In this document: in pieces, positions 55,216-64,000 of the stretch
Position numbering within the stretch: the stretch's first letter is position 1
Layout: every line of letters begins with the position of its first letter
NCBI GenBank assembly: GCA_034231615.1
Contig: CM067317.1
Span: forward strand, 44,834,652 to 44,898,651
Length of the DNA: 64,000 nucleotides
Origin: Meghimatium bilineatum
Taxonomy: Eukaryota > Mollusca > Gastropoda > Stylommatophora > Philomycidae
Reading direction: 5' to 3'
The notes under the pieces: generated by a model
Databases searched by the model: none
Told to the model about the DNA's origin: nothing
The model's input: the letters and a program-made list of their open reading frames with translations, nothing else
Translations under genes and position numbers: made by a program

Positions 55216-55822
55216 CTATTCAAGTATTGTTGAATTTTTAACCACCTCTAATACAACCAATCCAATGTGCACAACTGGCTTTTGAGCCACAAGCAAGTTT
55301 TGCCTGGTTATATTTTCCCCACCATCCACTCTAGCACAGTGCTTACAGCTGATTGTTAGTATAGTCAAATGTTGTCAGTATCATGTTGAACGTTTTAGTT
55401 AGAGAGAGATGAAAGCTACAAGTTCATATTAGATACTTGGTGCTGATGAGAAAGATCTAATAAGATACATAGGCATATGTCTATAGATGGACAAGGTAAA
55501 ACTTGCAATCAGAGATGAGAATGAAAGATTACATTTGAACACATACAAGTAAGAAAATTATGATCAGGTAGAACATGGATTGCATATTCATGGCAGAGTA
55601 TGATTGAGTGAAAATAGAAATATGAAAATTGATTTCATGAATTCTCCTAGAAAAAACTAGGATAACTGATTGTGTGAGTACTATTGGCTCTTCTTCTTCG
55701 TTCATTCTCAAACTCCTGCAGATTAGCAGGATGTAGTCCGGAGAACGGAATGCGTTGTGACTATTGGCTCAATTTAAAATAACACAAGGATAACTTATTT
55801 AGTGATAACTCCTAACTGAATG

Positions 55823-56038
55823 TACTTCCCAGTGGCCGTGTGGTTAGAACGCTGTTCTCAGACCCTTGAGGTAACGAGTTAAATTCACGGTTGGGACAGG
55901 ATTTTTTCTTTCGGAGGTGCAATCAAAATCCTTCCTGTACATGTCACGCCATCTGCTATGACAAAGTGGCTTTTATTTCCACAGCCCATAGAAAGCTCCC
56001 TGCACTCCTTCACAGGAAAACATCCAGTAATCAAAGTT
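55823..56038 (+). mobile_element. SINE 1 (tRNA-derived), copy 2
   Basis: It has the same structure as the 48.3 kb copy: AGTGGCCGTGTGGTTAGAAC head, a mutated B-box (GAGTTAAATTC), and the CTTCCTGTACATGTCACGCC body. An imperfect target duplication is seen (CCTAACTGAATG / CCTGATTGAATG). Confidence 0.8.
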
Positions 56039-56129
56039 TTCCTGATTGAATGCAACATTAAACTAAGATAACATCATTTTTTTTATTACTTCTGACTAAA
56101 TGGAATATGACATTAGGATAATAGATTTT

Positions 56130-56385
56130 CCATATTAAGAAGGAAGTTAGGTTTTTTCGATCATGTGAAGAGATACGATGGAATTGAAAGAGTGTTGTTG
56201 GAAGTCGTGATAGAAGGCTGTATAGGCAGAGCTGACCAAGATGTCGTTGGACAAGAGATATTTAGGAATGCATGCACATGTTGCTAGAGGAGACAGGACA
56301 ACTTGCCAGAGACTGCTGTGATTTCAGGATATTCATAAGGAAGACTACATTCTGGAAAGAATATGTCACATGACATAACAGTTTT
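56130..56385 (+). pseudogene. LINE C-terminal fragment
   Basis: Broken frames read RKLGFFDHVKRYDGIERVLL, EVVIEGCIGRAD and QDNLPETA, matching the GHVxRHxG / LLExxxEGxRxRGRP order of LINE tails. The stop density shows it is old. Confidence 0.55.
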
Positions 56386-56389
56386 TTAT

Positions 56390-57535
56390 TACTCCTGACT
56401 GAATGGGACATTAAATTAGGATAACAAAATTGTAATTACCTCTGATTGAAGTAAGGTACTGGTAAATGAATTTATTGGCTAACTGCTTGAGAGTTCTACC
56501 AACTCCTGGCTGAATTGTGGGCTAAAATAACTTTCGAATAACAGCAGCCCATATGTCTAGCAAAGCTTATCTTGGTTTTTTTGGTAATATACTGGGATGT
56601 AGACAAAGCCTTGTTGCCTCCATGTTTTTTATTTGAATCATGATCTCAAGGATCTGCATAATAAATATTGTGACTGATTTATTTTAACGAGCACAATTTA
56701 TCATTCATCAGTTCATGCGCTATTTTCAATTGAAGGTTGGCTTCACAGACAACTTAATATTGTTGGATCTTTTCTACTTCTCCTTAATTAATTCTCATTT
56801 TCTGTTGTGGTTGACAAGATATAATCCAGACTACAGAATGCATTGTATCATGGTTTACTGCATGTTACTGTAGTGATATCTGCACCTTTTGGCCTAGTTA
56901 GTTACTTTTGAAGTGACATATCCAAACTTTAACTTGGGGTTTTTTTTTAATCGCTTTAACTTTTAGATTCCCAACCTAGTCACTGCTTCATTTTATAGAA
57001 GCAATGTTACCTGCAACTCCACCTCATAGAAGCAATGTTACCTGTAACTCCACCTCATAGAAGCAAAGTGATCCATGACCTGATACATTTAAAAAATATC
57101 TTAAAATAGAGTAAAAAGACACCAAAAATATATTTCTCATTAGACCCTTTAGGCCTACAATAATTTCATTTAGTTTAACTAATGACATATTTAATGGAAT
57201 AATTGAAATTTTAACTCATTAACAAGCTTCAAAATTTGCAGTTGAGTTTTCACTTATTCAGACCACATGGTTATTCTCAACATGAAAATCGTCACTGTTT
57301 CTTGTTTTAGTTTTCACATGATAAACTATTGAGAATATATAGTAGTAAAGTGGAATAAAACTAAAATTAAAATTACTTTAAATTCTGTATTTTTTTAGTT
57401 TATCCTTTCCGTCAATTACCCCACAGAAAAACCCCATGTGATGCAGCAACCCATGGGTTGGGAATCCATAATCTATAAGATAAAGTAGCCAACTCCATTT
57501 CCAAGTTAGTCATCTTTTATGTCATGCATGCAGGT
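56390..57535. other. Intergenic sequence, nothing recognised
   Basis: A short duplicated stretch (CATAGAAGCAATGTTACCTG) occurs at about 56994-57062, and no gene is recognised. Confidence 0.4.
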
Positions 57536-57539
57536 TGCA

Positions 57540-58130
57540 GTGTTACTAAGTCTGACAGCACACATGTGCTTTTCATATCCAATATTTCCTGTCTCTTGCC
57601 ATTCTTGTGCATTCTGACAACTATAATTTTTCACCATCTCTTTGTGTTTTCCTTCCACTGATATTATTTTGTTCTTTGTGACTACTGCTCTATGACTATT
57701 CCTTCTTGCGTGGCCAGTACCAAACTCTATCCATATTTGATTTTTCTATATTTGATTTCAAATCAATAATTATCTTTCTTGTTCCACATTTGTATTTATT
57801 AATTCGACTTGTATGTTATCAGGTCTTGGGTCTTTATTTGTAGAGCTGTTTGTATTTCATTTTCTATTTCTGATCTCAATATGCTTGGTTCTAATTCTAC
57901 CATCACGTTGTGTTCTATGTTGTCTGCTCCATCTTTTAGAGTTAGCAAATCTTTAAAATTTTGATATTTTGTTTTCTCATTTCTTCTATAAGATATTCTT
58001 CTTTGTTTAGTAGGTATCAGATATTTATTATGCCAGATTTGGTGGTATGTTTACATTTGATATTTAGTCGTCTTCTGAGAACTCTCCATTGTTTCCTATT
58101 AACAGTATTACTTAGTACTAGTTCTTATAC
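57540..58130 (-). pseudogene. LINE linker/RT-proximal fragment, highly decayed
   Basis: On the minus strand I read LKDGADNIEHNVMVELEPSI, EIENEIQTALQ and DPRPDNIQVELI, a degraded version of the KxGKAPGPDNIPVELIK block that precedes LINE reverse transcriptases. Other parts are not alignable by eye. Confidence 0.4.
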
Positions 58131-58229
58131 TGTTGAGTCACTAAACCAGTCACAGTGTCGATTCAGTGACTCCAAATGGTTAAACCATGTTCTAATCTAT
58201 CCCATACAGAAAGAAATCACATAGTCCAT

Positions 58230-59735
58230 CTACAAAACACTGAAACCCATAACTTTACTTCCTTTTTTAGCAAGCAGAGATAACAAACTGCCATCTGTCA
58301 CCATTGACCGAAAGTCATATTCCTGATATTGATTGTAGCTGTTATATTCATAAACACAGTTGATACAATAAAACAAATATAGATAAATCCATAGCATATC
58401 AATTTCATCACTGTTTAAGAAAGGATTCAGTACTAGCTTTAAACATTTTAATGTAAGGTGACTCTAGGTTTCCTTAAAAAGCCATTTAGGCTACCCAAAT
58501 ACAACTGGAGGATGCATACATTTGCATAGGAGGTGTCCATAAATTATGTCAACAATTAAGAAAGTGGGTTTGAAAAAGTTTGATAGTTGTTGAAGAGGAA
58601 GTGGTGTGGTTGACAAACATTGATGTCAACAAAACAGTTTTTTTATGCACCAATTAAATTTTACTTTTTGTCATTTTTTTGTCTACACAGTCTCAAAACA
58701 TTTTTTAGGGATGGTAGGGGGGTTGAAATAATTAAGCAGCAAGGTGGTCTTTGGATTCTTTACACTTTGTTGACAGGTGTGGGGGGGGGGGGGGGTCAAA
58801 AAATTGTTCAAATGGTGTTGAAATAATTGATGGACAGCTCCTTCGTATTTCTGATATCTGTAAGCTATGAAGCCAAAACTTTGACCACTTGGCTATGCTT
58901 ACAATGAAATTTACATCAATTAAAGTTCTAACCTATTTCAGGAGGGACTAACTTGGTAATCATGTCAATATTTTTCAATTGATCATTTCTTTCATACAGT
59001 GATGAACTTTTTAAATAAATTGATAAGCTGTAACCTTTCTTACCTAAATTATAAGATAAAAAGATTTTGGTTTAAAGTAGTTGATAAGAATGTGATTGTT
59101 TGAAACAAATTTATAAATACCCATTCAAATTGACCTGATGTGTTAGAGAAATTAATGTTATTATAGTTTACAGAATGTACTTGCAAAGTTAAAGGTGACC
59201 AAATGTTGCCAACAATATATTGACCATCTACCGTATATTATTTTATCATGAATCATTTATAAACATGGAGTGTAACAAGATTTTGGGCATTACTGTATTA
59301 GATAAGCACTGCTGACAACAGTTTTGGAGTGTTTGTGTACCTTGATAAAACATCTGATCATACCAAGATTGAGCAATACCAGAGAATCTGGTTAGGGCTG
59401 AACTAGCTTTCGAAACCTAGTGGCCCATGCAGATGTAGATTTAGTCTGACATGCTGGAATATAATATGGTGATCTCTATAATGGTAGTCACCAGCAAGAA
59501 ATGGTTTATTATAACAGTTTTCATCCTTATTCTTTCAATTGATAACAAGTGAGACTGCTGTAAAACTCTACATTATAACAAAAAGCACTTACATAATGAT
59601 GCTAGATTTATGCAGACTGTTGAATTATGACATCCTAGCAAAAGTTCCTATAGACTCATATGATGCTAGATTTATGCAGACTGTTGAATTATGACTTCAA
59701 AAACAAATATTAGCAGACTGATGCTTAGAGCAGAC
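58230..59735. other. Intergenic sequence, nothing recognised
   Basis: A G run at 58781-58794 and AT-rich sequence are present. A short duplication around GATGCTAGATTTATGCAGAC is seen at 59600-59690. Confidence 0.4.
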
Positions 59736-59739
59736 ACAG

Positions 59740-59895
59740 AAAAACTTCCGTGGGTGAGAAAGAATGAGGGTCAATTAACAGCTTACTGGGACCGTCAGTC
59801 AACGTGTAATGGCTGAAACACACAAGGAGAGATCTGAGCACCTATGGACTTGTCCGGAGTGCAGTGACGATGATCCAGTGACTAATTAACTAACT
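59740..59895 (+). pseudogene. LINE family B, 3' end fragment
   Basis: CCGTGGGTGAGAAAG, GGACCGTCAGTCAACGTGTA and GAGATCTGAGCACCTATGGA match the 3' ends at 2.6 and 23.6 kb. It ends near GATGATCCA and ACTAATTAACTAAC. Confidence 0.65.
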
Positions 59896-60189
59896 GACAA
59901 ACAAACAAGGCTGCACAAAACAAGATGTAGATAGACACAAGAAAACTACATAATTAATTAGTATGAGTTATTCTGACTTCAAATTTCAGGGGACTAAAAA
60001 ACCAGCCAGTACCTGTATTATCAAAAGCACATTCAGAAAATAGAACAATGTGAAAATTAATGACTAATTTGAGATTGAAATGGAAACCACAAGGGTAGAC
60101 TGAGAACAATGGAACAATTTAAAAGACCTTTCTCTGAGAATAATTTCTACATCCATTGAAAAAGCCCATAACTTGTCAGATTACCACAT

Positions 60190-60370
60190 TGGATGCATCA
60201 ATGCACAGAGACCTACAGTGATTTCTATCTTCAATAACACAGATGAGTGAGGAAAAAATCCTGACCTGTCCAATACTTAATGTTATCTGTCCATAATTTT
60301 CTTTGTCCTCCTCAGCATTTTCTACCTTTTACTGTTCCCTGTAGTATCATTTTTTACAACGATATTTTTC
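60190..60370 (-). pseudogene. LINE C-terminal fragment (EHKTN family tail)
   Basis: On the minus strand ATGGACAGATAACATTAAGT, TTTTCCTCACTCAT and ATTGAAGATAGAAATCACTG correspond to the end of the 22.2-22.8 kb copy (TGGACAGACAACATCAAGG and so on). Confidence 0.55.
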
Positions 60371-60401
60371 TAATTTCTACATGCCTACCAACATGTAGAG
60401 T

Positions 60402-60900
60402 AGGTGGAGGCAAAGATCCGCAATTTTTACACTTGAGTATATTCTGACATTTAGACCTAACTACGGGACAACAAACTGTAATCAGTGTATAGCTTATCTA
60501 TCTGTCTTAGTGAGGGTATTGAAAGCATAAGTTTTATATGTAGACAATAGAATTTTTTAACTTGGGTACATGTAGATTTTTGCCCTAATTTATGGGGCAA
60601 AGATCCGCAAGCAAAAAGGTGATAAAAACTATTATAAAATCGAGGGAGTTCACCTCTGCGACAGGTCTAGCAAACCAGCAGTGTGTAAATGTTTGCTAAG
60701 AATAGATATGTATAGTTTCGTAACATTAATCTGGAAAAAAAAACTGTTAGAATGAACTATACTTGGTAAGTTCCATTTTAAAGCTAATAATGTCTTTATA
60801 AGGTTGGATTATCGTTATAATCATATATATCAGTCTCTCCCAGCTTTAGATCGGCATCTGCAACTTTCTCATGACATCTACATTTTACATTTATAATGTA
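60402..60900. mobile_element. AAAGATCCGC repeat family, copy 4
   Basis: It opens TAGGTGGAGGCAAAGATCCG and has the second GGGGCAAAGATCCGCAAGC at about 60595 with the inverse GTAGATTTTTGCCC just before it. It ends earlier than copies 2 and 3. Confidence 0.65.
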
Positions 60901-61584
60901 GTCTTTTAAACTCGCTTAGGCTCTTTAACTTCCACAGATTGCCTCCACTTACCCTTACAGTGTAAATATTCAATAATATTTGGTGATATAATCTTTGAAT
61001 CGATGCTGTAACACTTTTTTTTTAATTTTCAGATTATAGCTTTTGTAGATTTATATTCTCTGGCATGAACTGTTTATACAATGTGCAATAAGAATAATAA
61101 GGTGAAAGAGATTTCCATATGTTGTTATAGAATATTTCAAAATAGAATTGCTTGAAAGAAATGTATCAAATATTTGTAATAATTGATTTGTAATTCATGT
61201 ATTTATTATATCATTTTATGTATTAAATAATTAAGTTATAAATAAATATATTCATTATGTAAGCTTTTTTATTCTGTTCTTGAATACTGTGGGTTATTTA
61301 TACAGGTTTTCATATCACTAAGTTAACAGGTATGATTTGTACTTTTATTTTTGTGTACAAAAACTATGCATTAAATTTGTCATGAAGTGATAAACTGATA
61401 TCATTTAAGTTCTTCTGCACAGACTTTCATTGTCAACGTGAATATGCTCCAGCAGTGCAGTAATCAGCCAACGGCTGTTTGCATTTCCGTAGATATTGCC
61501 TCTGAATGGTATCAATGGAAAATTTTCTGTCTGCTTATTCTGGATAACTTTAGTAACAGAATCTGTGCCACAATCACAAACATG
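60901..61584. other. Intergenic AT-rich sequence, nothing recognised
   Basis: No domain, RNA gene or repeat is recognised. Confidence 0.4.
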
Positions 61585-61735
61585 ATTAGTTGACATTTTT
61601 AACTCGTTGAATCATTAGCTGACATCTTTTTAATTCATTGAATGATTAGTTGACATTTTTAACTAGTTGAATCATTAGCTGACATCTTTAACTCATTGAA
61701 TGATTAGTTGACATATTTAACTAGTTGAACTCATA
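61585..61735. repeat. About 30-bp minisatellite, 5 copies
   Basis: Units contain GATTAGTTGACATTTTTAAC and GTTGAATCATTAGC, alternating between GATTAGTTG and CATTAGCTG forms, a dimeric pattern. Confidence 0.85.
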
Positions 61736-62410
61736 ATTTCTTAATCTGTTGATTAAGACAGATCTTAATCTCTTTCTTTTGATCTGACAGTTTCTTAATC
61801 TGTTCTGACATCTTAAAGTATTGACTGATTATTTTCTATTGAACAGTGTTGCATTCCTCATTTTTTTTATAGTCTGGGTGTGATATTTCATACTCCATCA
61901 GTTGCTCATATTTATTTTCAATTGTCCAGTTTATTGATATGATTTTCACATGCCATTATGTATTTTATCATGCAGTGTAATGGTTGTTGGTAGTGTCATG
62001 ATTTTTTAACTGAAACATCGATAGTGTACATATGTATTTTTTATAATATGAAAAAAAGCAGTCAGCTTGCAATACTCCACCAGATATTGATATCCCAATG
62101 TTCTTTATATATTAGATGTATTTTCTTGCTGTTTTGTTACTGAGATGTTTAAAATGGTGTTCATCTTGAAGCTAGTAGGTATTCCTATATGTTGATTTAT
62201 GTTTCTTTTGTATTGTTTTAGAATAGTCATTATTTGGGTCATAATATTCTAAAGTAATGTGTCATTGGCTATTGTTTTCATTGCGTTGATTTACTGTTGT
62301 TAACTGGTGATTGTAGTCTTGATACCTGTGTCAGTAGATTTTCTGGTTGATCTTATCCTAGTATGTTCTTTTATATACAGGAGTACGGTAAATATTTACA
62401 TACAACTAAC

Positions 62411-62745
62411 AGGTGATTACAGCAGGTGATTTTCCCTGTACATACATTAGAGAGTTACACTTCAATAGAGAGTGAGTACAACAGGTGCTTTATCCTTACA
62501 TATATCAGAGAGTGAGCGCAACAGGTGTGTGTTACACTTACATACAATAGAGAGTGAATACAACAGGTGTTTTTCCTTACATATATCAGAGAGTGAGCGC
62601 AACAGGTGTGTGTTACACTTACATACAATAGAGAGTGAGTACAGCAGGTGCTTTATCCTTACATATATCAGAGTGAGCGCAACAGGTGTGTGTTACACTT
62701 ACATACAATAGAGAGTGAGTACAGCAGGTGTTTTTCCTTATATAC
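62411..62745. repeat. Dimeric 83-bp repeat, about 3-4 copies
   Basis: Half-units share GAGAGTGAG(T/C)(A/G)CAACAGGTG followed alternately by CTTTATCCTTACATATATC and TGTGTTACACTTACATACAA. The open frames across it (62472-62711 +) are repeat artefacts. Confidence 0.9.
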
Positions 62746-63739
62746 ACATTTTCATTTTCTTTATGAGTGATAATTTTCTGGAGACTTTTAGGAACTAGTT
62801 TATGCAATTCACCAATGACATGAAGAAGGCTTCCCCAATCAAGGTTTCCCCAATGTTTTACAGCATGATTATTAATAATGTGGTCATGATGGATGGTTTT
62901 CAGGTCTATGATGATGATATAATAACAATAAAATGCAGGATATAAATTTGTAAATCTCGAGTGGATATAGTTCTCCATCAAGAAAAAGGACACAACACAC
63001 CTGACTGTTTACAGACGACTGTGCGCTCACAGCAGGCTCTGTCCAGGAATTTAGATTTTGAAATTTTCCACAAATTTGGAGTGACAACTCATTATTACCT
63101 TTGCAATTAGTGTTCCCAGAAGCAAAAAGAGACACGGGAAACATGACTTACTACGGTCATGGTAAGGACACGACTGTTAACCATGACCACTGCGCATTAA
63201 AATTGAGTAATTTCCGCCTGCCATTGCATTCTATTTTTGTCCTACCTTTACTCACATGAATTATTTATTTTATGGAGGGTATTTGGAAAATGCAATAACT
63301 TGTTTGTTTTAAAGCTACGTATATATTTTTGTGTGTGAAAATAAAGGAATGGCCACTGAATGTAATGATGTAATTTGTATGTGAGATCAATTGTGAACTA
63401 ACATTATCAACTAGACTTAGAATTTCTGTGAAAACCTTCGATACACTCAATCCGGGATAGAATGCCGCTTATTAGACATAGATCACTCTGCTGCTTAACA
63501 CTGGCGGCTACGCAAAAGAAATATTAATTTACAAAATAAAATCCTCGGAAATGGTTGCAATGTAGAATAATTTTGACGAATTGTATCGGCAGTTGTACAG
63601 TCATAACTAATTTCTAACGCATTCTATTTAGTTGTAAACTAGCTGAAACGGGTGCAAAATTTAGCTCGTAGTTCTACTTTTATTTCCTCGGTTAATTGCC
63701 GGGTGAATAACATAACATTTGTTTACACTCGCTATATTT

Positions 63740-63771
63740 TAGCTCGAAGAGGTATGAAAAAGCATTGTGCC
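63740..63771 (+). CDS. Weak candidate first exon of a gene to the right
   Basis: AGAGGTATGAAAAAGCATTG then TGCCTG|gtgagt gives a short Met frame (MKKHCAW) into a strong donor, in a stretch with more CpG than its surroundings (about 63140-63780). No further exon is in the window, so this is a suggestion only. Confidence 0.15.
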
Positions 63772-64000
63772 TGGTGAGTTAAGGATAAACACTGGGTTAT
63801 CGTTTAGTTTTCAATGCCAGAAAAATAATCAGAAATATGAATAAGATTAACTGTGTTGTCTCCCTTTTTGGGAACATTTAGTTTGTTTCACGTTTCATTT
63901 AAAATGTAGGCCCAAAAACTGGGAAAGGACCCTATTATCTATTTTTATGTGTGTGTGCATGTGTGTGTGTGTATTTGATAGGCTGATATAGATCTGTGAG

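Noticed and set aside
62472..62711. Repeat protein frame
   Set aside because: It is a translation of the dimeric minisatellite, with no start context or homology.

Overview
This window is eukaryotic, intron-rich and repeat-dominated DNA. I infer a metazoan, most likely a lophotrochozoan such as a mollusc. The reasons are a TIR-domain gene of the ARM-TIR type known to be expanded in those animals, dense non-LTR retrotransposon debris, tRNA-derived SINEs, and no prokaryotic gene layout. The species cannot be named from the sequence.

One host gene runs on the + strand through most of the window. Its C-terminal half is well supported by six consecutive exons (32494-32635, 34038-34186, 35517-35589, 45631-45802, 46603-46669, 50294-50359). 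All have GT/AG borders and all five junctions are phase-compatible. Together they encode most of a TIR domain, a Ser/Asn/Ala-rich linker and a short C-terminal SAM-like segment ending in a stop. An exon at 23078-23144 encodes the first beta strand of the TIR domain. Upstream are armadillo-like candidate exons at 5997-6167, 8034-8142 and 11328-11464. This ARM side is damaged: the 8034 exon has a frame break, and phases do not match across two junctions. The locus may therefore be a decaying gene, a mis-assembly, or one with exons I could not find.

The 11328 exon sits in a 3.65 kb block present three times in tandem (8743-12394, 12395-16046, 16047-19696). The block edges are copies of an RNase H-bearing LINE. 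Flanking target-site duplications show the block arose by unequal recombination between two LINE insertions. The intermediate LINE copies carry one flank from each parent insertion.

Region by region: 1-8 kb holds LINE fragments, a hAT-like MITE, inverted-repeat elements and a perfect 22-bp minisatellite. 8.7-22.2 kb is the triplication plus the longer LINE copy. 22-32 kb is degenerate LINE tails around the first TIR exon. 32-36 kb holds TIR exons. 36-37.5 kb is the 5' half of the same LINE family. 37.6-45.2 kb is a roughly 240-copy, 31-bp satellite, every typical unit of which contains TGACTCA. 45.6-50.4 kb holds the last three exons with a SINE and another LINE in the introns. 50.4-64 kb is intergenic, with dispersed repeats and no recognisable gene apart from a weak exon candidate near 63.75 kb.
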